Shown piece by piece: positions 1 to 9,440 of a stretch of 64,000 bases of DNA. The notes under the pieces are model-generated. The model saw only the letters and a program-made list of their open reading frames with translations. It did not search any database and was not told the DNA's origin. This DNA comes from Bacteroidales bacterium (GTDB taxonomy: Bacteria; Bacteroidota; Bacteroidia; Bacteroidales; UBA932): the NCBI GenBank assembly GCA_024401925.1, contig JAKSKD010000006.1, positions 20,463 to 84,462 on the forward strand, read 5' to 3'. A program made the translations under genes and the position numbers. How positions within the stretch are numbered: position 1 is the first letter of the stretch; the number at the start of each line of letters is the position of its first letter.

Positions 1-205
1 CGAGTACGTTGCCGCCAAGTTCCATCATTGCCGATGTGAAACTGAGACGGGTGCGGGTGGATGGTTCATAGAACAGGGTTGCAAGTTTGTGGTATTTCAG
101 GCTGTCCCTGTATTTTTCGCGATGTGCGATGATGTCTTCTGCAAGGGCTATTATGGAGTCTGTCTCCTGCCTTGTCAGATCAGTAGGGTCGATGAGATGT
201 TTCAT
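1..205 (-). CDS. pyrB: Aspartate carbamoyltransferase catalytic chain, N-terminal part (cut by window edge)
   Basis: Second step of UMP synthesis: carbamoyl phosphate plus aspartate to carbamoyl aspartate, in the cytoplasm. Only the first 68 codons are present, starting at the ATG ending at 205 and running off the left edge. The carbamoyl-phosphate-binding signature FYEPSTRTRLSF, followed by ELGG, identifies the family directly. It is the last gene of the pyr operon seen here and starts 2 bp after the pyrE stop, so it is probably co-transcribed. Whether a regulatory chain gene (pyrI) follows cannot be seen. Identification is firm; the rest of the protein is unseen. Confidence 0.93.
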   Translation of the reverse strand, partial: MKHLIDPTDLTRQETDSIIALAEDIIAHREKYRDSLKYHKLATLFYEPSTRTRLSFTSAMMELGGNVL

Positions 206-207
206 AA

Positions 208-816
208 CTATAAATTATCTCTGAAATTAAGGATTTCTGTTTTCTGTGCCTCCGTGATGTATTTCTCCTCTACGGCTGCATCTACGAGTACGTCGAGGTT
301 CGAGAGCGAAACGTTCCTGACGTTTGCAGCAGCAAGCCTTTCAAGTCCTTTCTTGAGACCGTAAGTGAAGATGCTGACCACTCCGAGCACTTCTGCTCCG
401 ACTTCGCGCAGGCTCTCGACTACATCGATGACGCTTCCGCCAGTGGAGATGAGGTCTTCTATGACCACAACTTTGGTTCCCGGCTCGCATTTGCCCTCAA
501 TCTTGTTGTTGCGTCCGTGGGTCTTAGCGTCTCCGCGTACATATCCCATCGGCATACCGAGGATGCTTGCAGCGATGGCTGCGTGTGCTATTCCAGCAGT
601 GCTTGTACCCATCAGCATCTGGGCGCCCGGGTATTCCCTCTTGACGGTGTCTGCAATAGCCTGCTCGACAACCGTACGCGCCTGAGGCGCAGAAAGAATA
701 AGCCTGTTGTCGCAGTATATAGGACTCTTGATCCCGCTGGCCCAGGTGAAAGGATCGTCAGGACGCAGGAAGACTGCATTTATGCTTAGAAGTTCTTTTG
801 CTATTTTCTTTTCCAT
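208..816 (-). CDS. pyrE: Orotate phosphoribosyltransferase
   Basis: Joins orotate to PRPP to give OMP. The 202-residue protein carries the type I phosphoribosyltransferase motif VVVIEDLISTGGS at about residues 117-129 and the conserved FTWASGIKSPIYCDNR segment near residues 23-38. The reading frame is open 81 codons further upstream, but that part lies antisense-free inside pyrF coding sequence in another frame and shows no family similarity. The ATG at 814-816, which gives the normal family N-terminus, was therefore chosen. It lies 11 bp downstream of pyrF and 2 bp upstream of pyrB in the same operon. Confidence 0.95.
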   Translation of the reverse strand: MEKKIAKELLSINAVFLRPDDPFTWASGIKSPIYCDNRLILSAPQARTVVEQAIADTVKREYPGAQMLMGTSTAGIAHAAIAASILGMPMGYVRGDAKTHGRNNKIEGKCEPGTKVVVIEDLISTGGSVIDVVESLREVGAEVLGVVSIFTYGLKKGLERLAAANVRNVSLSNLDVLVDAAVEEKYITEAQKTEILNFRDNL

Positions 817-827
817 ATCAAATTGTT

Positions 828-1529
828 TTATCCAATGAATTCCTTTACGCATCTGTTGTAAGCTGCTACCGGATCCTCCGATGCCGTGATAGGCCTTCCT
901 ACGACTATGAAATCCGAACCTATCTCGCGGGCACGGGCAGGTGTGGTGATTCTGACCTGGTCGTCTGCAGCCGCGTCGGCGAACCTGATTCCCGGTGTGA
1001 CGGCGATGAACTCCTTTCCGCAGGCTTCCTTGACGATGGATGCCTCGAGAGGGGAGCATACGACTCCGTCAAGACCGGCTTCTTTTGCATTTGCGGCATA
1101 GTGCCCTATGGTCTCAGCTATCCCTGCATTGATGAGCAGTTCCTTCTGCATCCTCTCCTCGCTCGTGGAGGTGAGTTGTGTGACTGCGATGAGCAGAGGA
1201 CGTGTCCCGTCCGGCTTCTGGAGACCTTCCAGCGCTGCTTTCATCATCTCTATCGTTCCTGCTGCATGCACGTTTGTCATATCTACATCAAGTCCTGAAA
1301 GAACCTTCATAGTCTTCTTTACTGTGTTCGGGATGTCGTGAAGTTTGAGGTCGAGGAAAATCTTATGTCCTCTTTTCTTTATCTCGCGTACGATTGAAGG
1401 TCCTGCTCCATAGAACAGTTCCATACCTATCTTCACGAACGGTTTCCTTTCGCATCCGCTGAATTTGTCCAGAAACGCCAGGACTTCCTCTGCACTGCTG
1501 AAATCGCAGGCAATGATCACATCTCTCAT
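828..1529 (-). CDS. pyrF: Orotidine 5'-phosphate decarboxylase
   Basis: Last step of UMP synthesis: OMP to UMP plus CO2. The 233-residue protein has the catalytic [11 protein letters not shown] motif (Asp60, Lys62, Asp65), the signature of the short bacterial decarboxylase group. The C-terminal phosphate-binding loop VTPGIR and the IVVGRPIT segment are present. Its start overlaps the pyrD stop by 4 bp (ATGA), typical of translational coupling. Length and motifs are normal and nothing appears missing. Confidence 0.95.
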   Translation of the reverse strand: MRDVIIACDFSSAEEVLAFLDKFSGCERKPFVKIGMELFYGAGPSIVREIKKRGHKIFLDLKLHDIPNTVKKTMKVLSGLDVDMTNVHAAGTIEMMKAALEGLQKPDGTRPLLIAVTQLTSTSEERMQKELLINAGIAETIGHYAANAKEAGLDGVVCSPLEASIVKEACGKEFIAVTPGIRFADAAADDQVRITTPARAREIGSDFIVVGRPITASEDPVAAYNRCVKEFIG

Positions 1530-2431
1530 ACGATACCTATTATTTCTCTTAAATCGTTGATTTTCAATTCTTTCATAATCTTTGGCAGATTCTCGCAGAT
1601 CTCTTTGCAGACCATCGGGTTGCGGAGATTCTCGGCTCCGACTTGTACTGCAGTTGCTCCTGCCATCATCATCTCGATTACATCCTCAGCGCAACTTACT
1701 CCGCCGCATCCCATAACGGGCACGTTGCAGGCGTGGGCTACCTGGTTCACCATCCTCAAGGCTACAGGCAGCACGGCCCTTCCGCTGAACCCGCCGTATT
1801 TGTTGGCTACAACAGGCTTTCGCTTCAGGATGTCTATCCTCATTCCAAGAATGGTATTGATAAGGGTAAGACCGTCGGCGCCTGCATCCTCGCAAGCCTT
1901 TGCAATCTCTACTATGTCCGTCACGTTAGGGCTGAGCTTGATGAAAACAGGCTTTCTGCACACTTCCTTGACGGCTTTTGTCACTTCTGCAGCTGCTTTT
2001 GCAGAGGTGCCGAACGCAAGTCCGCCTCCGTGTACGTTCGGGCAGGATATATTGACTTCGACTATGTCTACCCCGTCACATTTTCCTGCTTTCCCGCAGC
2101 ATTCCGCATATTCGTCGATGGAGAATCCACTGATGTTGGCTATAATTGTGCCGTCATACACTTTCCTGAGTGCAGGAACTTTTTCCTTGACAAGGACATC
2201 GATACCCGGATTCTGAAGTCCTACGGAATTGATCATTCCGTCCGGACACTCAGCTATGCGAGGGCACTCGTTACCGAATCGTGACTCCCTTGTCGTTCCC
2301 TTGAGGGAAATGCCTCCGAGGACGTTAAGGTCATATGTGCCGGCCATCTCGAGACCGAAACCGAAGGTCCCGCTTGCCGGAACCACCGGGTTCTTGAGGC
2401 TTACGCCGCAGAGATTCACTTCAGTTACCAT
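1526..2431 (-). CDS. pyrD: Dihydroorotate dehydrogenase class 1B, catalytic subunit
   Basis: Oxidises dihydroorotate to orotate with FMN. In class 1B the electrons pass through PyrK to NAD+. The 301-residue chain shows the N-terminal [13 protein letters not shown] segment, the [13 protein letters not shown] loop whose cysteine is the catalytic base of class 1 enzymes, and the FMN-phosphate region [13 protein letters not shown]. The open frame extends 50 codons upstream into pyrK, but the ATG at 2429-2431 gives the family N-terminus and overlaps the end of pyrK by 7 bp. The neighbouring pyrK supports class 1B over 1A. Confidence 0.95.
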   Translation of the reverse strand: MVTEVNLCGVSLKNPVVPASGTFGFGLEMAGTYDLNVLGGISLKGTTRESRFGNECPRIAECPDGMINSVGLQNPGIDVLVKEKVPALRKVYDGTIIANISGFSIDEYAECCGKAGKCDGVDIVEVNISCPNVHGGGLAFGTSAKAAAEVTKAVKEVCRKPVFIKLSPNVTDIVEIAKACEDAGADGLTLINTILGMRIDILKRKPVVANKYGGFSGRAVLPVALRMVNQVAHACNVPVMGCGGVSCAEDVIEMMMAGATAVQVGAENLRNPMVCKEICENLPKIMKELKINDLREIIGIV

Positions 2432-3162
2432 ATTATTTCCTCCTTCTTGAATACCGGCCCGTCGGCGCAGACTCTTTTTGCCCCGGATTTCGTATGACAA
2501 GTGCATCCGTAGCAGATGCCGCATCCGCATCCCATCCTCTCTTCGAGACTGGCTTCTCCCGGTCCCTGCAGTTTGTCGCAAACAGCCTTCATCATCACTG
2601 CAGGCCCGCAGGTGTAGAAATAGTCATAATCCGGATCGATGGCGTCGATTGCATCGGTGACAAGTCCTTTCATTCCTGCAGAGCCGTCCATCGTCACGAC
2701 CACAGGCTGTATTCCCAGGTCCTTGAACTCGCTGTTCAGGATGATGTCGTACTTGGAGTTAAATCCCTGGATGAGAGTTACTTGCTTGCCTTCTGAAATC
2801 AGTTCTTTCGCAAGAGAGAACACTGGGGATGCTCCCAGACCTCCGCAGACGATGAGTGCTTTTCTGTTGCAGGCAGCTGTGTCAAATCCGTTTCCGAGAC
2901 CTGTAATGATGTCAAGTTCCTGGCCCGGAACCATCCTGCTCAAGGCTTCGGTCCCTTTTCCCACTTTCTTGTAGATGACGGAAAAGCCTTTCTCATCCCA
3001 GCAGGTGGCGGCAAGAGGCCTTCTGAGGAAGAATCCTTCCACAGCAATGTCCACGAATTTCCCCGCCTTGTCCAGGGCCGAGGTGTCTCCTTCGAGATCC
3101 ATTCTCCAGACCTTGTATGCAATGCAGCGGTTTGCGGTTATTCTGTATTTCCCCTGTTTCAT
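2425..3162 (-). CDS. pyrK: Dihydroorotate dehydrogenase class 1B, electron-transfer subunit
   Basis: Iron-sulfur flavoprotein that passes electrons from PyrD to NAD+. The 245-residue protein has an N-terminal FAD-binding barrel, a nucleotide-binding half with ALIVCGGLGASPVF, and a C-terminal [2Fe-2S] cysteine cluster in the order C212-x4-C217-x2-C220-x11-C232 followed by DGPVF. This arrangement is diagnostic for PyrK. The start ATG shares one base with the carB stop (TAATG), so it is tightly coupled to carB. It was placed between carB and pyrD in the same operon. Confidence 0.94.
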   Translation of the reverse strand: MKQGKYRITANRCIAYKVWRMDLEGDTSALDKAGKFVDIAVEGFFLRRPLAATCWDEKGFSVIYKKVGKGTEALSRMVPGQELDIITGLGNGFDTAACNRKALIVCGGLGASPVFSLAKELISEGKQVTLIQGFNSKYDIILNSEFKDLGIQPVVVTMDGSAGMKGLVTDAIDAIDPDYDYFYTCGPAVMMKAVCDKLQGPGEASLEERMGCGCGICYGCTCHTKSGAKRVCADGPVFKKEEIIW

Positions 3163-6100
3163 TAATTCTTGTATTCTGCGTCAATTGTCGAAATTCCAAG
3201 GGTTATCTCTTCAAGCACATCCAGCAGTACCTTCACTGTCTCGAGGGAGGTGAAGATGGTCACATTGTTCTCTACAGCCGCCCTTCTGATCTCGTAACCG
3301 TCAAGGCGGGTGTTATGCTGGTTGATGTCAATGGTGTTGATTACATAGCTGACGTGTCCCTGGCGCAGTGAGTTTATGATGTCTTCGCTTCCTTCGCTGA
3401 TCTTCTTCAGCATACGTGTGCGGATTCCGTGCTCCTTGAGGTACTTGGCGGTACCTCCGGTGGCTTCGATGTTGAATCCGAGGTTGTAGAAGCGGCGTAT
3501 GAGCGGAAGAGCTTCGGCTTTGTCGCTGTTTGCGATTGTGGCGAAAACGGTTCCGTAGTTCACAACGTTCACTCCTGATGCCTGGAGAGACTTATATACG
3601 GCCCTGTTGAGGGATTTGTCGTATCCTATGGCCTCTCCTGTGGACTTCATCTCAGGGGAGAGGTATGTGTCGATGCCCTTGATCTTGTTGAATGAGAATG
3701 CCGGGCTCTTGACATAGTGGCGGTGTCTTTCAGGGAAGTAAACCTCATTGAATCCCTGTTCCTTGAGGGATTTTCCGAGCATTACGAGAGTCGCTACCTT
3801 TGCCATAGGGATGCCGGTTGCCTTGGAAAGGAACGGAACTGTACGGGATGAGCGCGGGTTCACCTCGATTACATATACGTCCTCATTCTGGTCCACGATA
3901 TACTGTATGTTGAACAGTCCGACGATGCCTATCTCAAGTCCCAGCTTAACTGTGTAGTCTATGATCTGGTCCTTCACCTTCTTGCTGAGGGAGAATGAAG
4001 GATATACGCTTATCGAGTCTCCCGAATGGATACCGGTCTTTTCGACGTGCTCCATAATACCCGGGATGAATACATTCTTTCCGTCACAGATGGCGTCAAC
4101 TTCGGTCTCCTTACCCATTATGTACTTGTCTACAAGGACAGGGGATTTCTCATTGATTTCCACTGCGTTGTGGAGATAGTGCCTGAGAGCTTCCTCATTT
4201 CCTACAATCATCATTGCCCTTCCTCCGAGCACGAATGAAGGACGTACGAGCACAGGATAGCCGATCTCTTCCGCTGCCTTGACTCCTTCTTCTACATCAG
4301 TAACGGCCTTTGCCTTAGGCTGAGGGATGCCGGTCTTTCGCATAATGGCTTCGAAGAGTTTGCGATCCTCGGCGTTGTCGATTGCATTGATCTGTGTGCC
4401 TATTATCGGGACACCGAATTCCGACAGAGGTCCGGCAAGATTGATGGCTGTCTGTCCGCCGAGAGTCACGATTACCCCGTCCGGTTTCTCAAGGTCTATG
4501 ATGTTCATCACGTCCTCGACGATGAGCGGCTCGAAGTAAAGTTTGTCGGATATCGTATAGTCTGTGGAAACGGTCTCAGGGTTGTTGTTTATGATGATGG
4601 CTTCATATCCGGCCTCACGGATGGCCCAGATGGCGTGTACGGTGGAGTAGTCAAATTCGACACCCTGACCGATACGTATAGGACCGGCGCCGAGTACGAG
4701 GATTTTCTTCCTGTCGCTGACGATGGATTCGTTCTCCTGCTCGTATGTGGAGTAATAATAAGGAACGTTCGCATCGTGCTCAGCGGCGCAGCTGTCAATG
4801 TATTTATAGACAGGCCGGATGTTGTTTGCCCATCTGTACTCTATCATCTCTTTCTCCGTCTTGCCCCAGAGCTGTCCTATGTATTTGTCGCTGAAGCCGA
4901 ATTTCTTTGCCTGCAGGAGTATTGTGCTGTCGAACGGATGCTCCTTGAGAGCCTTCTCCACCCTCACGATGTTGCGTATTTTCTCAAGGAAGAGCATATC
5001 AATCTTCGTGCGGTCATAGATGAGCCTCGGGTCCACACCGCGCCTTATCAGTTCAGCGATTGCTATGATGTGGTCGTCAGGAAACTTGATAATGTATTTG
5101 AAGATTTCGGCATCCGTCATCGATTCAAATTTTTTCTTGTAGATGTGGCAGACGCCGACTTCGAGTGAACTCAGGGCTTTCAGAAGACTTTCCTCGAATG
5201 TGCGTCCAATACTCATCACCTCTCCGGTTGCCTTCATTTGGGTGCCAAGTTCGTTTGTCGCCTCGCTGAATTTGTCGAACGGAAAGCGCGCGACCTTGCT
5301 CACGATGTAGTCGATGCTCGGTTCGCAGCAGGCCGGGGCATCAGCCACGGTTATCTCGTCGAGTGTGAGACCGACGGCAATCTTGGCTGTGACGCGTGCT
5401 ATAGGGAAGCCGCTGGCCTTTGATGCGAGGGCAGATGAGCGGGATACCCTTGGATTGACCTCGATGATGTAGTATTTGAATGAGAGAGGGTCGAGTGCGA
5501 ACTGCACGTTGCAGCCTCCTTCAATCTTGAGGGCACGGATCAGTTTCAGTGCGCTTGCCCGGAGTATCCCGTATTCCTTGTCGGCAAGTGTCTGTACTGG
5601 TGCCACGACAATCGAATCTCCTGTGTGTATACCGACAGGGTCCACATTTTCCATAGAGCAGATTGTGATGGCGGTGTCATTCTTGTCCCTCATCACCTCG
5701 AACTCTATTTCCTTGTATCCCTTGACGCTCTTCTCGATAAGAACCTGGTGGACAGGGGAGAGGGCCAGCGCGTTGCGCATCATTTCCCTAAGCTCGTCCT
5801 CCGTGGAAGCGAATCCGCCGCCTGTTCCTCCGAGCGTGAATGCCGGACGGAGTACTACAGGATATCCGATTCCCTCCGCGGTCTTCACTGCTTCGTCTAT
5901 TGTGTAGCAGATCTGTGAAGGTATCACGGGCTCGCCGAGGCTTATGCAGAGTTCCTTGAAAAGTTCACGGTCCTCAGCCTGCTCTATGCTCTGGAACGAT
6001 GTTCCGAGAATCTCCACGTGGCATTCCTGAAGGACGCCCTTCTTTGCCAGCTTTACGGCAAGGTTCAGGCCTGTCTGTCCTCCGAGCCCCGGAACAATCG

Positions 6101-6353
6101 CATCCGGACGCTCGTAACGGATAATCTTTGCTACATATTCAAGGTCAAGAGGCTCCATATAGACTTTGTCCGCAATGTGCGTGTCGGTCATTATGGTAGC
6201 CGGGTTGGAGTTTACAAGCACGACCTCATAACCTTCCTCTTTCAGCGCTAGACAGGCCTGTGTGCCTGCATAGTCGAATTCCGCTGCCTGACCGATGACG
6301 ATAGGACCTGAGCCAATCACCATCACTTTCTTGATATCAGTCCTTTTTGGCAT
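3162..6353 (-). CDS. carB: Carbamoyl-phosphate synthase large chain
   Basis: Builds carbamoyl phosphate from bicarbonate, ammonia and two ATP for pyrimidine and arginine synthesis. The 1063-residue length is normal. Two ATP-grasp halves are visible, each opening with a nucleotide-binding segment ([19 protein letters not shown] near residue 10, [19 protein letters not shown] near the middle). The C-terminal part resembles the MGS-like allosteric domain. Both halves look intact. This matters because the partner CarA has lost its glutaminase residues: the large chain can by itself use free ammonia in known members of the family. Confidence 0.97.
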   Translation of the reverse strand: MPKRTDIKKVMVIGSGPIVIGQAAEFDYAGTQACLALKEEGYEVVLVNSNPATIMTDTHIADKVYMEPLDLEYVAKIIRYERPDAIVPGLGGQTGLNLAVKLAKKGVLQECHVEILGTSFQSIEQAEDRELFKELCISLGEPVIPSQICYTIDEAVKTAEGIGYPVVLRPAFTLGGTGGGFASTEDELREMMRNALALSPVHQVLIEKSVKGYKEIEFEVMRDKNDTAITICSMENVDPVGIHTGDSIVVAPVQTLADKEYGILRASALKLIRALKIEGGCNVQFALDPLSFKYYIIEVNPRVSRSSALASKASGFPIARVTAKIAVGLTLDEITVADAPACCEPSIDYIVSKVARFPFDKFSEATNELGTQMKATGEVMSIGRTFEESLLKALSSLEVGVCHIYKKKFESMTDAEIFKYIIKFPDDHIIAIAELIRRGVDPRLIYDRTKIDMLFLEKIRNIVRVEKALKEHPFDSTILLQAKKFGFSDKYIGQLWGKTEKEMIEYRWANNIRPVYKYIDSCAAEHDANVPYYYSTYEQENESIVSDRKKILVLGAGPIRIGQGVEFDYSTVHAIWAIREAGYEAIIINNNPETVSTDYTISDKLYFEPLIVEDVMNIIDLEKPDGVIVTLGGQTAINLAGPLSEFGVPIIGTQINAIDNAEDRKLFEAIMRKTGIPQPKAKAVTDVEEGVKAAEEIGYPVLVRPSFVLGGRAMMIVGNEEALRHYLHNAVEINEKSPVLVDKYIMGKETEVDAICDGKNVFIPGIMEHVEKTGIHSGDSISVYPSFSLSKKVKDQIIDYTVKLGLEIGIVGLFNIQYIVDQNEDVYVIEVNPRSSRTVPFLSKATGIPMAKVATLVMLGKSLKEQGFNEVYFPERHRHYVKSPAFSFNKIKGIDTYLSPEMKSTGEAIGYDKSLNRAVYKSLQASGVNVVNYGTVFATIANSDKAEALPLIRRFYNLGFNIEATGGTAKYLKEHGIRTRMLKKISEGSEDIINSLRQGHVSYVINTIDINQHNTRLDGYEIRRAAVENNVTIFTSLETVKVLLDVLEEITLGISTIDAEYKN

Positions 6354-6356
6354 AGC

Positions 6357-7430
6357 TTATTTCTCCATTGTTTTTACGAATTTGTCAAAATAGTCCGTTT
6401 CGCGCGGGCCCGGACCTCCTTCCGGGTAGAATTGTACAGCATAGACTTTGTCTTCCCTACATTCAATTCCTTCAACTGTGCTGTCTGCGACATCGGTGTA
6501 TGTTATTTCAAGAGCAGTTTTCTTCAGACTGTCCGCATTGAGCGCGAAGTTGTGATTCTGCTCAGTGGTCACGATCTTTCCGGTTTCGATGTTTCTGGTG
6601 GCACGTCCGCCGTGGTGGCCGCAGCCGAGCCTTTCAACTGATGCTCCGTATGCAAGTCCGATTATGCATTGACCGAGGCTGATTCCGAAAACAGGGAGCT
6701 TTCCTTTGAGTTTCTTCACAAGTTCGACAATCTGTGGAAGGTCCTCCGGACTGCCAGGACCGCTTGAAATGAGGATTCCGTCAGGGTTGAAGGCAAGAAC
6801 CTCTTCGGCGGTAGAATTGAACGGTACGACTGTCACGTTACATCCCCTGTCGTTCAGTTCGTCCACTATGCTGTGCTTCATTCCGCAATCTATCACCACC
6901 ACGTCAAATTTGTGGTTGGGAGTTCTGGAAAACCATCTGTGCGTGCAACTGACTTCGCCCACGAAGTCTTTTTTACCTTCCGATGCCTTAATCATAGCCA
7001 GAGCTTCTTCCACAGGTGTGCTTGCATATGTTATTGCAGCCCTCATTCCACCATTTTTGCGGATGATTCTTGTCAGCATTCTGGTGTCAACCCCCGATAT
7101 GCCGCAGATCTTCCTCTCAATCATTTCTTCCGAAATCGTCTTTGTGTAGCGGAAGTTCGATGGTGTGTCGCAGCATTCGCGGACCACAAGTCCTGCCAGT
7201 CCCGATACTCTTGCTTCATTATCCTCAGCGGTAATGCCATATTGCCCCATAAGCGGATAGGTCATCAGAACTATCTGCCCTGCGTATGCCGGATCGGAGA
7301 TGATTTCCTGATAGCCGACCATGGATGTGTTGAAGACAATCTCGCCTGCAACTGGCTTGTCCGCACCGCATCCTGTGCCGAAGAACTCCTGTCCGTTCTC
7401 AAGGACCAATTTCATTTCAAGTTCCTTCAT
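6357..7430 (-). CDS. carA: Carbamoyl-phosphate synthase small chain with degenerate glutaminase site
   Basis: Normally hydrolyses glutamine and passes ammonia to CarB. The 357-residue chain has the CarA N-terminal domain (VFNTSMVGYQEIISDPAYAG) and a class I amidotransferase domain, and sits 3 bp upstream of carB. However, the nucleophile elbow reads FGISLGQC where active enzymes have FGICLGHQ. The catalytic Cys is Ser251 (codon AGC), and the glutamine-binding Gln is Cys. The catalytic His of the FHPE motif is Tyr335 (VQFYPEGG, codon TAC), and QNHGF is QNHNF. The triad Glu337 remains. From family knowledge such a protein should not hydrolyse glutamine; vertebrate CPS I, which uses ammonia, also has Ser for this Cys. 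Its likely role is structural or regulatory. Confidence 0.93.
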   Translation of the reverse strand: MKELEMKLVLENGQEFFGTGCGADKPVAGEIVFNTSMVGYQEIISDPAYAGQIVLMTYPLMGQYGITAEDNEARVSGLAGLVVRECCDTPSNFRYTKTISEEMIERKICGISGVDTRMLTRIIRKNGGMRAAITYASTPVEEALAMIKASEGKKDFVGEVSCTHRWFSRTPNHKFDVVVIDCGMKHSIVDELNDRGCNVTVVPFNSTAEEVLAFNPDGILISSGPGSPEDLPQIVELVKKLKGKLPVFGISLGQCIIGLAYGASVERLGCGHHGGRATRNIETGKIVTTEQNHNFALNADSLKKTALEITYTDVADSTVEGIECREDKVYAVQFYPEGGPGPRETDYFDKFVKTMEK

Positions 7431-8596
7431 TTTTCAAATATAGTTTTTCCTTTATATACTGTCCTGGTGCAGCGCCCGTACACTTCCCAACCTTCGAAAG
7501 GGGTGCTGTGCCCCTTTGACAGGAAGTTGTTGCTGTCTATCCTGTACGGCTCGGAAATATCGAATACCGTATAGTCTTCCGGTGCATCCCCGAGTCTGAA
7601 ACGCTTCCTCGGAGCCGTGCTCATCAGTTCGATGAGGCGCTCCAACGTTATGATTCCCTTCCGTACGAGATTGGTATAGAGAAGAGAGAATGAGGTCTCG
7701 AGCCCCACGATACCCATCGCGCTACCTTCCAGACCGCGTGATTTCTCTTCTGCCGAATGTGGGGCGTGGTCCGTTGCTATCATATCGATTGTCCCGTCCT
7801 GTAGGCCTTCGATCAGCGCCTGTCTGTCTTCTGCGCTTCTGAGAGGCGGATTCATTTTGAAACGTCCGTCCTCCTTCAGGTCATCCTCGCATAACAGCAG
7901 ATAATGAGGACCGGTCTCGCAGGTGACGTTAATTCCGCGCATCTTCGCTTCGCGGATAAGCCGGACACTCTCCTTGGTGGAGATGTGGCATACGTGGTAT
8001 GCGCAGCCTGTCTTTTCTGCAAGTTCGAGGTCCCTTTCTATCTGTCCCCATTCGCTTTCCGAACAGATGCCCCGGTGACCGTGTTCGCGGGCATATCTGC
8101 CGTCGTGGATATAGCCTCCACGGAGAAGTGTGTTGTCCTCGCAGTGTGCTGCAAGTATGCAATTGTTCTCCGCCATAACGCTCATTGCCCTGAGCATCAT
8201 TTCCTCGCTCTGTACGCCGCTCCCGTCATCCGAGAAGGCGACGACCTTGTCTTTCAATGAAGCGACATCCACGAGTTCCAGTCCCTTCCTGCCTATTGTG
8301 ATGGCTGCATAAGGACGGACATCGATGCAGGCATCACGCCTTATTACCTCAAGTTCCTTTTCCAGATTTTCAATGCTGTCAGGGACAGGATCGAGGTTGG
8401 GCATAGGACAGATGCAGGTGTATCCTCCTGCTGCAGCAGCCCTGCTCCCGGTAAGGATTGTCTCCTTGTAGGAAAAGCCTGGCTCCCTGAGATGGACGTG
8501 CACATCTACAAAAGCGGGACAAACAATAGTGTTTGTCCCGCCTGTATTTTTAGCTTCGAATATCCTGTTTGCCCCGTATGAATGTTGTGTCTTCAT
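7427..8596 (-). CDS. pyrC: Dihydroorotase, type I
   Basis: Cyclises carbamoyl aspartate to dihydroorotate. The 389-residue protein has the metal-binding DVHVHLREPG motif (His33, His35) and the downstream ATDHAPH segment, with ETGPHYLLL between them. The N-terminal part before the metal motif is only about 30 residues, whereas many type I enzymes have about 55 to 60, so the N-terminal half of the beta-sandwich is short. The ATG at 8594-8596 is the only good start: the next Met lies far inside the conserved core, and a promoter -7 box ends only 7 bp upstream. It is the first gene of the operon, and its stop overlaps the carA start by 4 bp. A terminator-like hairpin lies over codons 19-28. Confidence 0.93.
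   Translation of the reverse strand: MKTQHSYGANRIFEAKNTGGTNTIVCPAFVDVHVHLREPGFSYKETILTGSRAAAAGGYTCICPMPNLDPVPDSIENLEKELEVIRRDACIDVRPYAAITIGRKGLELVDVASLKDKVVAFSDDGSGVQSEEMMLRAMSVMAENNCILAAHCEDNTLLRGGYIHDGRYAREHGHRGICSESEWGQIERDLELAEKTGCAYHVCHISTKESVRLIREAKMRGINVTCETGPHYLLLCEDDLKEDGRFKMNPPLRSAEDRQALIEGLQDGTIDMIATDHAPHSAEEKSRGLEGSAMGIVGLETSFSLLYTNLVRKGIITLERLIELMSTAPRKRFRLGDAPEDYTVFDISEPYRIDSNNFLSKGHSTPFEGWEVYGRCTRTVYKGKTIFEK
8514..8541 (-). promoter_or_regulatory. Terminator-like hairpin inside the first codons of pyrC
   Basis: A perfect 11-bp inverted repeat, GCGGGACAAAC and GTTTGTCCCGC, with a 6-base loop. Read on the minus strand it is followed at once by TTTTG. It covers pyrC codons 19-28, about 60-85 bases after the predicted transcription start. 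Its form is that of a weak intrinsic terminator or attenuator; it could instead be a palindromic protein-binding site. The sequence shows the structure; its function is inferred. Confidence 0.5.
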
Positions 8597-8603
8597 CGGG
8601 CTA

Positions 8604-8634
8604 CAAAGATACTACTTCCACAAGAAATTGCAAA
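8604..8634 (-). promoter_or_regulatory. Promoter of the pyr operon (Bacteroidota -33/-7 type)
   Basis: On the minus strand, TTTG (8634-8631), 19 bases, then TATCTTTG (8611-8604). This fits the published Bacteroides primary-sigma consensus TTTG-N19-TAnnTTTG exactly. Transcription should begin near 8600, leaving almost no untranslated leader before the pyrC ATG at 8596. Confidence 0.8.
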
Positions 8635-8635
8635 C

Positions 8636-8652
8636 TAAATATGTAATATTTA
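8636..8652. promoter_or_regulatory. AT-rich palindrome next to the pyr -33 box
   Basis: TAAATAT, three bases, ATATTTA: a perfect 7-bp inverted repeat lying one base upstream of the -33 box of the pyr promoter. Its position would suit a regulator's operator. AT-rich palindromes also arise by chance, so this is only a candidate. Confidence 0.3.
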
Positions 8653-8714
8653 CTGCTTTTATTATAAACAGCAGCCTGTTGAAAACTTCTTTTCATTTAC
8701 TGGTTTATTAGTGG

Positions 8715-8723
8715 TAAATTTGC
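8715..8723 (+). promoter_or_regulatory. Promoter -7 box of the purine operon
   Basis: TAAATTTGC matches the Bacteroidota -7 consensus TAnnTTTG. No clear TTTG is found 19 bases upstream. The predicted start leaves about 26 bases before the purC1 ATG at 8754, and this leader contains a short inverted repeat GTTTG-GCAT-CAAAC (8730-8743) that may be regulatory. Confidence 0.55.
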
Positions 8724-8753
8724 GCTTCCGTTTGGCATCAAACATCAATATAT

Positions 8754-9437
8754 ATGGAATTACTTTACACAGGAAAGACCAAAGACGTTTTCTCACTTGA
8801 AAACGGAAATTACCTTCTCAAATTCAAGGATGACTGCACCGGCAAAGATGGTGTTTTCGATCCCGGTGAAAACTCAGTCGGACTTACAATCGAGGGCGTC
8901 GGTGACGTCAATCTCCGTATGTCCATTTATTTCTTCGAGAAAATCAATGCAGCAGGCATCAGGACGCATTATGTCAGTGCTGACCTGAAGAACACCACAA
9001 TGGAGGTTCTTCCTGCAAAGGTTTTCGGACATGGACTTGAAGTAATCTGCCGCCATAAGGCTGTCGGAAGCTTCTATCGCCGTTATGGAGAGTATATTGA
9101 GGAGGGCGCCGATCTTCCTGCGTATGTGGAGACCACATTCAAGAATGATGAAAAAGGCGATCCGCTTGTAACTAAGGATGCGCTTGTGGATCTCGGAGTA
9201 ATGAGCGCAGAACAGTATGATGCAATCAAGGCGCAGACACAGCGCATCACTCAGATTGTGGCAGACGACCTCAAGGCCAAGGGCCTCGTGCTCTACGACA
9301 TCAAGTTTGAGTTCGGATATGACCCGCAGGGCAACGTGATGCTCATCGATGAGATTGCTTCAGGCAATATGCGTGTCTATAAAGACGGGGAATACATTGA
9401 TCCGATGACTCTTTCCAAACTTTTCTTTGCGGAGTAA
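8754..9437 (+). CDS. purC: SAICAR synthetase (first copy, Firmicutes-like subtype)
   Basis: Joins aspartate to CAIR, step 8 of IMP synthesis. The 227-residue protein opens with [10 protein letters not shown] and contains [34 protein letters not shown] and [15 protein letters not shown]. These belong to the divergent PurC subtype that I associate with Clostridia-type genomes; this assignment is from memory. The Asp, Lys and Glu of DIKFE expected in the active site are present. It heads the purine operon, 3 bp before purE. A second, more classical PurC lies 5 kb downstream at 13732. Which of the two carries the flux, and whether this copy was acquired by transfer, is not shown by the sequence. 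Confidence 0.9.
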   Translation: MELLYTGKTKDVFSLENGNYLLKFKDDCTGKDGVFDPGENSVGLTIEGVGDVNLRMSIYFFEKINAAGIRTHYVSADLKNTTMEVLPAKVFGHGLEVICRHKAVGSFYRRYGEYIEEGADLPAYVETTFKNDEKGDPLVTKDALVDLGVMSAEQYDAIKAQTQRITQIVADDLKAKGLVLYDIKFEFGYDPQGNVMLIDEIASGNMRVYKDGEYIDPMTLSKLFFAE

Positions 9438-9440
9438 GTT

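Noticed and set aside
817-1059. 81-codon N-terminal extension of pyrE
   Set aside because: It lies within the pyrF coding sequence in another frame, is Arg-rich without family similarity, and the ATG at 814-816 gives the normal N-terminus.
2432-2581. 50-codon upstream extension of pyrD
   Set aside because: It overlaps the conserved cysteine cluster of pyrK and matches no dihydroorotate dehydrogenase N-terminus.
4635-5168. 177-codon frame antisense to carB
   Set aside because: It is a long shadow frame opposite a highly conserved gene, with Cys- and Val-rich composition and no domain.
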